Source: Acetobacteraceae bacterium AT-5844 (lineage in GTDB: Bacteria > Pseudomonadota > Alphaproteobacteria > Acetobacterales > Acetobacteraceae). From it: a stretch of 64,000 nt of DNA. The notes under the pieces are model-generated. The model was given only the letters and a program-made list of their open reading frames with translations, did not search any database and was not told where the DNA came from. Shown here one piece after another: positions 52,089 to 62,881 of the stretch; within the stretch, counting starts at the first letter, position 1; every line of letters starts with the position of its first letter. The stretch is taken from positions 1 to 64,000 of the forward strand of contig JH599935.1 of NCBI GenBank assembly GCA_000245075.1, read 5' to 3'. A program made the translations under genes and the position numbers.

Positions 52089-53579
52089 ATGCGGCGCATG
52101 GGGGCATGGATCTGGCGGTGGCGGCGCTGGCTGCGTGGAGCGGCGCTGCTGGGCGTGCTGCTCGCGGCCGGGGGCTATGCTGCCCATTGGCTGGACAGCC
52201 GGGAATCCCTGCTGGCCAGCGACCCGGAGCGCCGTGCGAGCCAGTTGACCCTGCCGCCGCGGGAAAGCGCCGCGATGCTGCGCCTCAACCTGCCCATCGA
52301 CCTGCTGCGGCAGGCTGCCGAGCGCGCGCTGCCCGCCGAGTTCAAGCAAGTGAGCGCCGAGGGCGCGGACACCCGCTACGACCTGACTATCCGCCGCACC
52401 GGCGGCTTCAGCCTGACGGAAGCCGGCGGCAAGCTGCGCGTGCGTGCCCCGCTGGTAGTGGACGGCACGGTGGGGCTAGCCGGCGGGGTGGCGGATTTCC
52501 TGGGGCTCGGCGCCAAGAATATCGACGCGGCGGCCGATGTGCAGGCAGACCTGCAGGTGACGATGGATGATGGCTGGTGCCCTGTCGTCACCATGAATGT
52601 CAGCTATGGCTGGACGCGCAGCCCAAGGCTGGAGGTCATCGGCGGCATCTGGGTCGGTATCGAGGCACAGGTGCGGGAACAGGTGGAGGCCGCGCTTCGG
52701 CAATTGCCGGAGCAATTGCGCAAACTGCTCCCTTGCGCGACGGTGCGCGAGCAGGCGCTGGAGTTGTGGCAGCCGCGCGTTATTCCGGTGCAGCTGCCGG
52801 CCGCGCCGCCGCTCTATATCGGCTTTCACCCGCAGAGCATCGGCCTGTCGGAGTTGGTGGTGGAGCCCCGGGCGCTGCGGCTGATGCTGGGCCTGCGGGC
52901 GCGCACCACTATGTCTTCCACCGCGCCGCCAGACCCGCAGCCGACATTCCTGCCGCCGCTGCACAGCCTGCCGGAGCGCTGGGCGGAGCGTGATGGCCGC
53001 CTGCGCCTCTCCCTGCCCATCCGTGCCGGTTACGACATGGTGCGGGACTGGCTGATGCGGGAATTCGGCGAGCGTGACATCCCCTTCGAGACGCCGCTGG
53101 GCACGGTGCAGTTGCGGGTGAAGCAGATTTTCCTTTATCCGAGCGCACCTTCTATCGCCATGGCGGTGACATTCAGCGCCGATCTGCCTGGGTCCTGGCC
53201 GGACACGACGGGCGAGGTCGTGTTCTCCGGCCGGCCCGTGCTGAGCCAGGGCGGCACGCGGGTGGGGCTGACCGATATCCGCTTCTCCCGCAACCTGGAC
53301 AGCGCCGTCTGGTCCCTTGTCACCATCCTGTTCGAGCAGAAGATCCGCGACATGCTGCGGGATGTCGCTGTCTACGACCTGAAGGAAGTGATGGATGGCG
53401 CGGTGGCCGAGTTGCGCCGCCGCCTGGCGGATCCCAATTTCACCAGCGGCCTGCGCGTGGCGCTGACGGAGCCGAGCATCCGCCTGGAGCAGGTGGTGCC
53501 GGAGAATGACGCGCTAACCGTGCTAGGCACGGCGGAGGCCGGGCTGGAGGCGGAGATCACCGCCCTGCCCATTCCCTGA
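52089..53579 (+). CDS. DUF4403 family protein (membrane-anchored, periplasmic)
   Basis: 496 aa with one N-terminal membrane helix (about 17-33) after an Arg/Trp-rich cytoplasmic tip (RRMGAWIWRWRRWLR), so anchored in the inner membrane with the bulk outside. The rest matches DUF4403, with repeated beta-rich segments (SYGWTRSPRLEVIGGI, FSADLPGSWPDTTGEVVFSG). Function unknown; similar proteins have been proposed to bind lipids. It follows paaE by 70 nt on the same strand, but this may be chance. Confidence 0.85.
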   Translation: MRRMGAWIWRWRRWLRGAALLGVLLAAGGYAAHWLDSRESLLASDPERRASQLTLPPRESAAMLRLNLPIDLLRQAAERALPAEFKQVSAEGADTRYDLTIRRTGGFSLTEAGGKLRVRAPLVVDGTVGLAGGVADFLGLGAKNIDAAADVQADLQVTMDDGWCPVVTMNVSYGWTRSPRLEVIGGIWVGIEAQVREQVEAALRQLPEQLRKLLPCATVREQALELWQPRVIPVQLPAAPPLYIGFHPQSIGLSELVVEPRALRLMLGLRARTTMSSTAPPDPQPTFLPPLHSLPERWAERDGRLRLSLPIRAGYDMVRDWLMREFGERDIPFETPLGTVQLRVKQIFLYPSAPSIAMAVTFSADLPGSWPDTTGEVVFSGRPVLSQGGTRVGLTDIRFSRNLDSAVWSLVTILFEQKIRDMLRDVAVYDLKEVMDGAVAELRRRLADPNFTSGLRVALTEPSIRLEQVVPENDALTVLGTAEAGLEAEITALPIP

Positions 53580-53585
53580 GCGGGG

Positions 53586-53616
53586 GGAGGGGGGGAGGAA
53601 AACCCCCTCCGCCTTT
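53586..53616. terminator. Terminator-like hairpin between convergent genes
   Basis: GGAGGGGG (53586-53593) and CCCCCTCC (53603-53610) with a 9-nt loop and TTT at 53614-53616, between the DUF4403 gene and paaK. Confidence 0.65.
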
Positions 53617-53619
53617 CGT

Positions 53620-54936
53620 TCAGTCGCGAGTACGCCGGTCGATCACGCGGCGCATCTTGCCCATGGAGCGCTCGACTCCGCCCGGCTGCTCGATGACAAC
53701 CTTGGTGCTGATGCCGATGGTGTTCTTGATCTGCTCCACCAGCGCCTGGGCTTCCCGTGGCAGGCCCTCGCCATCCCAGAGGCCAGGCTGGCACTCGGCA
53801 TGGATCGCCATGCAATCCATCCGGCCTTCCGTGGTCAGGCGAATCTGGAAGTGGCCGCTGCACCAGCTCTGGGCCAGCAGCGCCTCCTCGATCTGCGAGG
53901 GGAAGACGTTGACGCCGCGCAGGATGATCATGTCGTCCGAGCGGCCAGTGACCTTTTCCATCCGCCGCATGCCGGCGCGCGCGGTGCCCGGCAGCAGCCG
54001 CGTCAGGTCCCGCGTGCGGTAGCGGATGACGGGCTGACCTTCCTTGGTGAGCGTGGTGAAGACCAGCTCGCCCAGCTCGCCATCCGGCAGGACGGCGCCG
54101 GTCTCGGGATTGATCACCTCCGGGTAGAAATGGTCTTCCCAGATATGCAGACCATCTTTGGTCTCCACGCATTCCTGCGCCACGCCGGGGCCCATCACTT
54201 CGGAGAGGCCGTAGATATCCACGGCCTGCATGTCGAAGGCCTGCTCGATTTCGCGGCGCATGGCATTCGTCCAAGGCTCGGCGCCGAAGATGCCGATCTT
54301 CAGCGAGGATTGGCGCGGGTCCAGCCCCTGGCGGCGGAACTCATCCAGCAGCGCTAGCATATAGCTGGGCGTCACCATGATGATCTCCGGCCGGAAGTCG
54401 TTGATGAGCTGCACCTGCCGCTCTGTCATGCCGCCAGACATGGGAATGACGGTGCAGCCTAGCCGCTCCGCGCCGTAATGGGCGCCAAGTCCGCCGGTGA
54501 ACAGCCCGTAGCCATAGGCAACATGCACCTTCATGCCCGGCCGGCCCCCGGCGGCATGGATGCTGCGGGCCATCAGATCGGCCCAGTTGTCGATATCGCC
54601 CTTGGTGTAGCCCACGACGATGGGCTTGCCGGTGGTGCCGGAGGAACCATGAATGCGCGCGATCTTCTCCTGCGGCACGGCGAGGAGGCCGAAGGGGTAA
54701 TTGTCCCGCAGGTCCGTCTTCACCGTGAAGGGAAACTTCGCGATGTCCTCAAGCGCCTTGAAGTCATCGGGGTGCACGCCCGCCGCGTCGAAGCTGCGCC
54801 TGTAATGGGCCACGTTGTCGTAGGCATGGCGCAGGATGCGCGCCATGCGGTCCCGCTGCAGGGCGCGGATCTCCTCGCGCGATGCGCGCTCCGCCGCCGA
54901 GAACACGGGCGGCTGTTCCAGGAGCGATGCACTCAT
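53620..54936 (-). CDS. paaK: Phenylacetate-CoA ligase
   Basis: 438 aa; activates phenylacetate to its CoA thioester with ATP, committing it to the pathway. ANL-superfamily signature HGSSGTTGKPIVVGYTKGD near 95, DIYGLSEVMGPG (near 230) and the hinge/C-terminal RSDDMIILRGVNVFPSQIEE. Starts 26 nt after paaG on the minus strand, so paaG-paaK form one unit. Length and motifs are typical. Confidence 0.96.
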   Translation of the reverse strand: MSASLLEQPPVFSAAERASREEIRALQRDRMARILRHAYDNVAHYRRSFDAAGVHPDDFKALEDIAKFPFTVKTDLRDNYPFGLLAVPQEKIARIHGSSGTTGKPIVVGYTKGDIDNWADLMARSIHAAGGRPGMKVHVAYGYGLFTGGLGAHYGAERLGCTVIPMSGGMTERQVQLINDFRPEIIMVTPSYMLALLDEFRRQGLDPRQSSLKIGIFGAEPWTNAMRREIEQAFDMQAVDIYGLSEVMGPGVAQECVETKDGLHIWEDHFYPEVINPETGAVLPDGELGELVFTTLTKEGQPVIRYRTRDLTRLLPGTARAGMRRMEKVTGRSDDMIILRGVNVFPSQIEEALLAQSWCSGHFQIRLTTEGRMDCMAIHAECQPGLWDGEGLPREAQALVEQIKNTIGISTKVVIEQPGGVERSMGKMRRVIDRRTRD

Positions 54937-54962
54937 TTCTTGGTTTCCTCCTTACCTTCCCG

Positions 54963-55748
54963 TCAGGCGGGTTGTTTGCCGAAACGGGGCGGGCGTTTCT
55001 CCAGGAAAGCGCGGACGCCTTCGGCATAGTCGGCGGACTTTCCGGCCTGGCGTTGCAGGTCGCGCTCCAGGTCCAGCTGCGCATCCAGCGAATTGCCGGG
55101 CGAGACCTCCAGCGCGTGCTTGATGCGCGCGAGGCCTTCGGTGGACTGGTGCGCGAGGCGCTCCGTCAGGTTCTCGGCTTCCAGGGTCAGGCGCTCATCC
55201 TCCACGGCCTTCCAGATCAGTCCCCATTCGGCCGCGGTCGCGGCGGGCAGGGGATCGGCCGTGAACATCAGCGCCTTGGCGCGCGCCTCACCGATCAGGC
55301 GGGGCAGGAAGAAGGTGCCGCCGGAATCCGGCACCAGCGCGATCTTGGAGAAGGATTGGATGAACTTCGCCGATTGCGCCGCCAGGACGATGTCGCAGGC
55401 GAGAGCGAGGTTGGCGCCCGCACCGGCCGCGACGCCGTTGACGGCGCACACCACCGGCTTCGGCAGCGCGCGGATGCGGCGGATCAGCGGGTTGTAGAAA
55501 CGCTCCAGCGTATTTCCGAGGTCGGGGGCCTCGCCCGGCTTGCGGTCGCCGAGGTCCTGGCCGGCACAGAAGCCGCGGCCTTCGCCGGTCAGCAGGATGG
55601 CGCGGCAATCCTGTGCCTCGGCGGCCTCGCCGAGGGCCGCGTAGAGGGCCGCGTGCAGGGCCTCGTTGAAGGCGTTCAGTTTCTCGGGCCGGTTCAGCGT
55701 CAGCTTCCACCAGCCGTCGCGCTTCTCGACCTTCAGGACCTGTTCCAT
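54963..55748 (-). CDS. paaG: 2-(1,2-epoxyphenyl)acetyl-CoA isomerase PaaG
   Basis: 261-aa crotonase-fold enzyme that rearranges the ring epoxide to an oxepin-CoA. Oxyanion-hole segments GRGFCAGQDLGDR (near 60) and NGVAAGAGANLALACDIVLA (near 105), plus FIQSFSKIALVPDSGGTFFLPRLIG. The Asp of AGQDLG and the PDSGGTFFL form are characteristic of PaaG rather than generic hydratases. ATG at 55748 with GGAGGAA 7 nt upstream; first gene of the unit, divergent from the hydratase-dehydrogenase fusion. Confidence 0.94.
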   Translation of the reverse strand: MEQVLKVEKRDGWWKLTLNRPEKLNAFNEALHAALYAALGEAAEAQDCRAILLTGEGRGFCAGQDLGDRKPGEAPDLGNTLERFYNPLIRRIRALPKPVVCAVNGVAAGAGANLALACDIVLAAQSAKFIQSFSKIALVPDSGGTFFLPRLIGEARAKALMFTADPLPAATAAEWGLIWKAVEDERLTLEAENLTERLAHQSTEGLARIKHALEVSPGNSLDAQLDLERDLQRQAGKSADYAEGVRAFLEKRPPRFGKQPA

Positions 55749-55830
55749 CCCATTTCCTCCATCGTCGTGCGAACGGACCATGGCTGGCTTCTCGGCACGG
55801 CCGCAAGCAGGCGACGGATTATTCCTTGCA

Positions 55831-55850
55831 TTGACCGTCCGGACGGTCAA
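55831..55850. promoter_or_regulatory. Perfect palindrome, candidate PaaR-type (TetR) operator
   Basis: TTGACCGTCCGGACGGTCAA, perfectly symmetric, in the 207-nt gap between divergent paaG and the hydratase/dehydrogenase fusion gene. The core ACCG-NN-CG-NN-CGGT fits the motif I recall for TetR-type PaaR regulators of phenylacetate genes in other bacteria. TTGACC at either end could also be a -35 element, so binding would block transcription. No paaR gene is in the window. Confidence 0.7.
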
Positions 55851-55955
55851 ATAATTTCCTTCATGCCGGTGCAAAGCGCATGTGCAGCCGCGGTGGCTTG
55901 CCAAGTGGAAGGTGGGACCTAACCTGCCGCCAGCCTGTTGGAGGAAGCAGACAGT

Positions 55956-58052
55956 ATGGACAATCCCGGCAACGCAGCCGTCTCGATCACCCGCGCTGGC
56001 GCCGTGGCGGTCGTTCAGGTCTCCTATGCCCCCGTAAATGCGCTGTCCCGCCCCGTGCGGGAAGGCTTGCAGGCAGCGGCGAGGGCACTGGCGGCGGACC
56101 CCTCCATCCAGGCCGTGGTGCTGCATGGCGGCCCCGGCCGCTTCATAGCCGGCGCCGATATCAAGGAAATGGACCTGCCGCTGGATGAGCCGGTGCTGCC
56201 GGATGTCATCGCGGCCATCGAAGCCATCCCGCAGCCGGTGGTCGCGGCGATCGACGGCTTTGCCCTGGGCGGCGGACTGGAAATCGCCCTGGCCTGCGAT
56301 CTGCGGCTGGCGACGCCCAAGGCCAGCGTGGGCCTGGTGGAGACGCGGCTCGGCATCATCCCGGGCTCCGGCGGCACCCAGCGCCTGCCGCGCCTGGTGG
56401 GCACTGCCAAGGCCATCGAGCTGATCGGTGAGGCGAAGATCCTGAAGGCCGCGCAGGCGGTAGAGCTGGGCATCCTCGACCGCGTCGTGGAAGGCGATTT
56501 GTTGGCCGAGGCCATCCGCGTCGCGCCGCAGGCGGCCAAGCGCCGCGTGTCCGTGCTGCCGATTCCCTCACGTGACGAAACGGCGGAGGAAGCAGCGACG
56601 CAGGCGGCGGTGAAGAAGGGCAAGGGCGTTCCCGCCATCGCCGCCGCCGCCGCCCTGTTGCGGGAGACGGCCGGGCTGGCATTTCCGGAAGGGTTGAAGC
56701 GGGAGCGCGAGACATTCCTGCCCCTGCGTGACAGCGCCGAGGCCGCCGCTTTGCGCCACCTCTTCCTGGCCGAGCGGGAAGCCGGGCGCGTGCCAGGGCT
56801 GGAGGGCGTGTCGCCGCGCGAGGTGAAGCGCGTGGCGGTCATCGGCGGCGGCACCATGGGCAGCGGCATTGCCATTGCCGTGGCTGACGCGGGCCTGCCG
56901 GTGCAGGTACTGGAGCGCGATGCCGAGGCCGCTGAGGCCTGTGCCGCCCGCCTGCGCGACACCTATGGCAAGCAGGTGAAGAGCGGCCGGCTGACCGAAG
57001 CGGCAGCCGCCGAGCGGCTGGCGCTCATCACGCCGGTGCATGACTGGAGCCTGCTCGCGGAGGTCGACCTGATCATCGAGGCGGCGTTCGAGGAGATGGG
57101 CGTCAAGGCCGATATTTTCTCGCGGCTCGACAAGGTGGCGAAGCCGGGTGCGGTGCTGGCGACCAACACCTCATACCTCGACCCCGATGCCATCGCCGGC
57201 TTCACCAGCCGGCCGCAGGATGTGCTGGGGCTGCATTTCTTCGCCCCTGCCAATGTCATGAAGCTGTTGGAAGTGGTCCGCTGCGCGAAGACGGCGCCGG
57301 ACGTGCTGGCCACGGGCCTCGCCTTCGGCAAGAAGCTGGGCAAGCTGCCGATCGTCTCCGGCGTGTGCGAGGGCTTCATCGGCAACCGCATCTATGCCGT
57401 CTATCGCCGCCACGCCGAGTATCTGGTGGCCGATGGTGCCTCGCCGCGCGAGGTGGATGCGGCGCTGGAGGCCTTCGGCTTCGCCATGGGCATCTTCGCC
57501 GTCAGCGATATGTCCGGCCTCGATATCGCCTGGGCCATGCGCAAGCGCCGCGCCGCCACGCGGGACCCGGCCGAGCGCTACGTGACCATCGCCGACAAGC
57601 TCTGCGAGGCCGGCCGCCTGGGGCGGAAGACAGGCGCGGGCTGGTATGACTACGCCAGCGGCAAGGCCCAGCCGGACCCGGTGGTCGATGCTGTCATCGC
57701 GGAGGAGCGGGCGGCCGCCGGCATCACGCCGCGCACCTTCTCGCAGCAGGACATTCAGAACCGCCTCCTTGCCGTGATGGCCAATGAGGCGGCGAAGATC
57801 GTGGCGGAGGGCATCGCTCTCCGGCCGTCTGACATCGATCTCGTTTTCACCAATGGCTACGGCTTCCCGCGTCTCCGGGGCGGGCCGCTCTTCGCCGCCG
57901 ACCAGATGGGCCTCGGCCCGGTGCTGGCGGAGGTCGAAGCGGCGGCCGCGGCAGGCGGAAAGGGCTCCGAGCCCGCACCTCTGCTGCGCGAGCTGGCCGA
58001 GAACAACAGCACCTTCAAGGAATGGCAGCGCAGGCAGAAATCGCCCGGCTGA
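55956..58052 (+). CDS. Bifunctional enoyl-CoA hydratase / 3-hydroxyacyl-CoA dehydrogenase (PaaF-PaaH-type fusion)
   Basis: 698 aa. Residues 1-200: crotonase domain (FIAGADIKEM oxyanion site near 60; DGFALGGGLEIALACDLRLA near 100, with Glu in ETRLGIIPGSGGTQRLPRL). Residues 289-460: NAD-binding domain (VAVIGGGTMGSGIA). Residues 475-690: two HCDH C-terminal domains (GFIGNRIYAVY, GYGFPRLRGGPL). It resembles FadB/FadJ and short-chain PaaH combinations and, within this locus, could perform both the PaaF hydration and PaaH oxidation. ATG at 55956 has GGAGGAA 9 nt upstream. Confidence 0.9.
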   Translation: MDNPGNAAVSITRAGAVAVVQVSYAPVNALSRPVREGLQAAARALAADPSIQAVVLHGGPGRFIAGADIKEMDLPLDEPVLPDVIAAIEAIPQPVVAAIDGFALGGGLEIALACDLRLATPKASVGLVETRLGIIPGSGGTQRLPRLVGTAKAIELIGEAKILKAAQAVELGILDRVVEGDLLAEAIRVAPQAAKRRVSVLPIPSRDETAEEAATQAAVKKGKGVPAIAAAAALLRETAGLAFPEGLKRERETFLPLRDSAEAAALRHLFLAEREAGRVPGLEGVSPREVKRVAVIGGGTMGSGIAIAVADAGLPVQVLERDAEAAEACAARLRDTYGKQVKSGRLTEAAAAERLALITPVHDWSLLAEVDLIIEAAFEEMGVKADIFSRLDKVAKPGAVLATNTSYLDPDAIAGFTSRPQDVLGLHFFAPANVMKLLEVVRCAKTAPDVLATGLAFGKKLGKLPIVSGVCEGFIGNRIYAVYRRHAEYLVADGASPREVDAALEAFGFAMGIFAVSDMSGLDIAWAMRKRRAATRDPAERYVTIADKLCEAGRLGRKTGAGWYDYASGKAQPDPVVDAVIAEERAAAGITPRTFSQQDIQNRLLAVMANEAAKIVAEGIALRPSDIDLVFTNGYGFPRLRGGPLFAADQMGLGPVLAEVEAAAAAGGKGSEPAPLLRELAENNSTFKEWQRRQKSPG

Positions 58053-58077
58053 CCCAAGCAGACAGGATGGAAACACC

Positions 58078-60114
<2,037 letters not shown>

Positions 60115-60120
60115 AGCGGG

Positions 60121-60591
60121 CTAGAGGGGCAGGGCGGAGGTGTTCTTGATCTCCCGCAGCGCGAAATGCGACGAGATGTGCTGCACGGCGGGGTTCACGA
60201 ACACCACCTCCTGAAGAAAGCGCTCGTAATGCGCGGCATCCTTGACCACGGCGCGGATGATGTAGTCCGCGCTGCCGGTCATGGAAAAGCATTGCAGAAC
60301 TTCCGGCCGCTCCAGGATCGCCCGTTCAAAATCCTGCAGCGCGTCACGGTTGTGCTTGGCCAGGGTGACATTGGCATAGACCGTCTGCCCATAGCCGAGC
60401 TTGGCGGCATCCAGCCGCGCCACATATTCCAGAATGATCCCGGCATCCTGCAATGCCTTCAGCCGCCGCCACGTGGGAGAAGTGGAGAGGCCGATCGCGT
60501 CCGCGAGTTCCTGCACGCTTTGCCGGGCGTTCTTTTGCAGGGATGCCAGAATGGCCCGCTCGAACTGATCCAGATCGGCACTCTCCGGCAT
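60121..60591 (-). CDS. Lrp/AsnC-family transcriptional regulator (BkdR-like)
   Basis: 156 aa. AsnC-type HTH in 10-60 (LDQFERAILASLQKNARQSVQELADAIGLSTSPTWRRLKAL, cited by position) and a C-terminal RAM ligand domain (ECFSMTGSADYIIRAVV region). Divergent from the 2-oxoacid dehydrogenase genes, which matches bkdR-bkd of Pseudomonas, where BkdR activates with branched-chain amino acids. ATG at 60591 has GAGGGA 6 nt upstream. The regulator-target link is inference from position. Confidence 0.85.
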   Translation of the reverse strand: MPESADLDQFERAILASLQKNARQSVQELADAIGLSTSPTWRRLKALQDAGIILEYVARLDAAKLGYGQTVYANVTLAKHNRDALQDFERAILERPEVLQCFSMTGSADYIIRAVVKDAAHYERFLQEVVFVNPAVQHISSHFALREIKNTSALPL

Positions 60592-60782
60592 GGTTATCCC
60601 TCTATATTTTGGACCGGCATGCTTGTGCCGGTTTGGTGGCATTTATCGCTGGATTATGCCTCATCATCGACGGAACGAGAAAAACAAAGAACGGTTTTTC
60701 CCCTGATCCAGGCCTAGGCTGATGGCAACGCATCGCCCGCCGGGACCCTACCCGAAGCCGGGCTGGATACAGGGAACGGACC
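60592..60782. promoter_or_regulatory. Divergent Lrp-bkd control region with two dyads
   Basis: 191 nt holding both promoters. Two inverted repeats stand out: ACCGGCA (60613-60619) / TGCCGGT (60626-60632) with a 6-nt spacer, and GAAAAAC (60679-60685) / GTTTTTC (60694-60700) with an 8-nt spacer in an A-rich patch. The second is AT-rich like many Lrp sites. Both are candidates for regulator binding; neither is proven. Confidence 0.5.
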
Positions 60783-62879
60783 ATGGGATCGCTCGCTCGC
60801 TCCAAGCCATCCTTGCCCGCGCGCAGCCAGAGGGCCCTGCCGGCCCTGGACTGGCGCAGGGTTGCCTATCTGCTTCACGTCTCCCGCGCGCTGGACGCGC
60901 TGGAGGAAAAAACCCTCGTTCCTGAGAAGAAGGTTCTCTACCAGTTCTCCGCACGCGGGCATGACCTGGCCCAGATCATCCTGGGCCTTGGCCTGACGGA
61001 ACGGCATGACGCCGTCTGTGGCTATTACCGCTCCCGCCCCATGCTGCTGGCGCTGGGGGTGGAGATTGAGGAGGCGCTGGGCTCCTCCATGGCGCGCGCA
61101 GGCGGATATTCGGACGGGCGCGATATCGGCGTCGTCTTCAACTATCCCAACCCGCATGGCGCTTCTGCCTTGCCCATGTGCGGTGGCGTGGGCGCGCAAT
61201 ACACCCCGACCGTGGGCTGGGCGCAGGCCATCGAGTACCACCGCACGGTTTTGCAGGATGCTAGCTATGACCACGCCATCGGCGTGGTGCTGGGCGGCGA
61301 GGCATCCGTCGCGACGAATGGCTTCTGGTCCGCCTTGACCATTGCCACGACACAGAAGCTGCCGGTCCTGTTTTACATCGAGGACAATGGCTACGGCATC
61401 TCCGTGCCATCCACCTTCCAGACGCCCGGCGCGGATATCGCCGCCAATCTGGCGAGCTTCAAAAACCTGCACGTGATTTCGGGCGATGGTACGGACCCGG
61501 TGACCGCGGCCACGCTGATTGCCGAGGCCCAGGCGCATGTCCGCGACAGGCAAGGGCCATGCCTGCTGCGCCTGACGGTGCCGCGCCTGCAAGGCCACAG
61601 CTTCCAGGATACGCAGGCCTATAAATCCGCCGCGACTGTGGAAGCGGAATGGGCGCGGGACCCGCTACCCAAGCTACATGACCTCCTGGTTCCCGAATGG
61701 ATGGAACAGGCGGAATGGGATGCGCTGGCTCAGGAGGCAGCCGAGGTGGTTGAGGCCGCCCGCGTGGCCGCCGAGCAGCGCCCGGTCGCGCGGCCGGAGA
61801 CGGTGCTGCGCCATGTCTTCTCGGAAGCCGAGCCGCAGGTGATGGGCGGCCTTCGTTCGGCAGGTGTGGCCATGCCGGAAGGCAGCGAGCGTGCCGCGCC
61901 GGAGGGGGCACGCATCAACATGGTCACCGCCATCCGCCGCACGCTGGAGCACGAACTGGCCACCAATCCGCGCGTGCTGCTGTTTGGCGAGGATATCGGC
62001 CCCAAGGGCGGCGTCCATGCCGTGACACTGGGCTTGCAGGAGAAGTTCGGTGCGGGGCGGGTGTTCGATACGAGCCTGTCTGAGGAAGGCATTGTCGGCC
62101 GAGCGGTCGGCATGGCGCTCGCGGGCCTGATGCCCGTGCCAGAAATCCAGTTCCGCAAATATGCCGACCCGGCTGTCGAGCAGATCAATGATTGCGGCAC
62201 CATGCGCTGGCGGACCAACAACCGCTTCGCGGCGCCCATGGTGCTGCGCATGCCGGTGGGCTTCTTCAAATGCGGAGACCCCTGGCACAGCCAGACCAAT
62301 GAGGTGCAGTTCGTGCATTCTCCGGGCTGGAAGGTTGCCGTTCCCTCCAATGCCGAGGACGCTGTCGGGCTCCTGCGCACCGCGCTGCGCGGTGACGACC
62401 CGGTGATGTTCCTGGAGCATCGTGCCATGCTGGATGCGGCCTGGGCGCGGAGGCCTTACCCCGGCGACGACTACGTCATTCCCTTCGGCCGCGCCAAGAC
62501 CACCATATCTGGCAACCGGCTGACCATCGTCACCTGGGGCGCCATGGTGGAGCGCTGCGAGGAAGCCGCCAGGGCCAGCGGTCATTCGGTCGAGGTCATC
62601 GACCTGCGCACGCTGATGCCGTGGGATAGCCGCGCGGTGCTGGAATCCGTCTCCCGCACGCATCGCTGCCTGATCGTGCATGAGGATCTGCGTACGGCCG
62701 GCTTTGGCGCGGAGATCGCGGCGGTCGTGGCCGATGAGGCCTTCATGGAGTTGGACGCGCCCGTGGCCCGCCTGACCATGCCGGACATACCGAGCCCACA
62801 TAACCCCGTGCTGCTGAACCATGTGGTGCCGTCCGCTGAACGGATCCGCGAGAAGATCGACGCGCTGGTGGAGTTCTGA
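60783..62879 (+). CDS. 2-oxoacid dehydrogenase E1, fused alpha-beta subunits (branched-chain type)
   Basis: 698 aa combining E1 alpha (1-355) and E1 beta (375-698), which are usually separate. The alpha part shows YYRSRPMLLALG, and a thiamine-diphosphate region with GGEASVATNGFWSAL and EDNGYGISVPS in place of the usual GDG..NN. The beta part shows RRTLEHELATNPRVLLFGEDIG, SLSEEGIVGRAVGMAL and HEDLRTAGFGAEIAA. It decarboxylates a 2-oxoacid and passes the acyl group to E2. Branched-chain substrate is inferred from the family and the divergent Lrp gene; acetoin-type is an alternative. Confidence 0.88.
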   Translation: MGSLARSKPSLPARSQRALPALDWRRVAYLLHVSRALDALEEKTLVPEKKVLYQFSARGHDLAQIILGLGLTERHDAVCGYYRSRPMLLALGVEIEEALGSSMARAGGYSDGRDIGVVFNYPNPHGASALPMCGGVGAQYTPTVGWAQAIEYHRTVLQDASYDHAIGVVLGGEASVATNGFWSALTIATTQKLPVLFYIEDNGYGISVPSTFQTPGADIAANLASFKNLHVISGDGTDPVTAATLIAEAQAHVRDRQGPCLLRLTVPRLQGHSFQDTQAYKSAATVEAEWARDPLPKLHDLLVPEWMEQAEWDALAQEAAEVVEAARVAAEQRPVARPETVLRHVFSEAEPQVMGGLRSAGVAMPEGSERAAPEGARINMVTAIRRTLEHELATNPRVLLFGEDIGPKGGVHAVTLGLQEKFGAGRVFDTSLSEEGIVGRAVGMALAGLMPVPEIQFRKYADPAVEQINDCGTMRWRTNNRFAAPMVLRMPVGFFKCGDPWHSQTNEVQFVHSPGWKVAVPSNAEDAVGLLRTALRGDDPVMFLEHRAMLDAAWARRPYPGDDYVIPFGRAKTTISGNRLTIVTWGAMVERCEEAARASGHSVEVIDLRTLMPWDSRAVLESVSRTHRCLIVHEDLRTAGFGAEIAAVVADEAFMELDAPVARLTMPDIPSPHNPVLLNHVVPSAERIREKIDALVEF

Positions 62880-62881
62880 GC

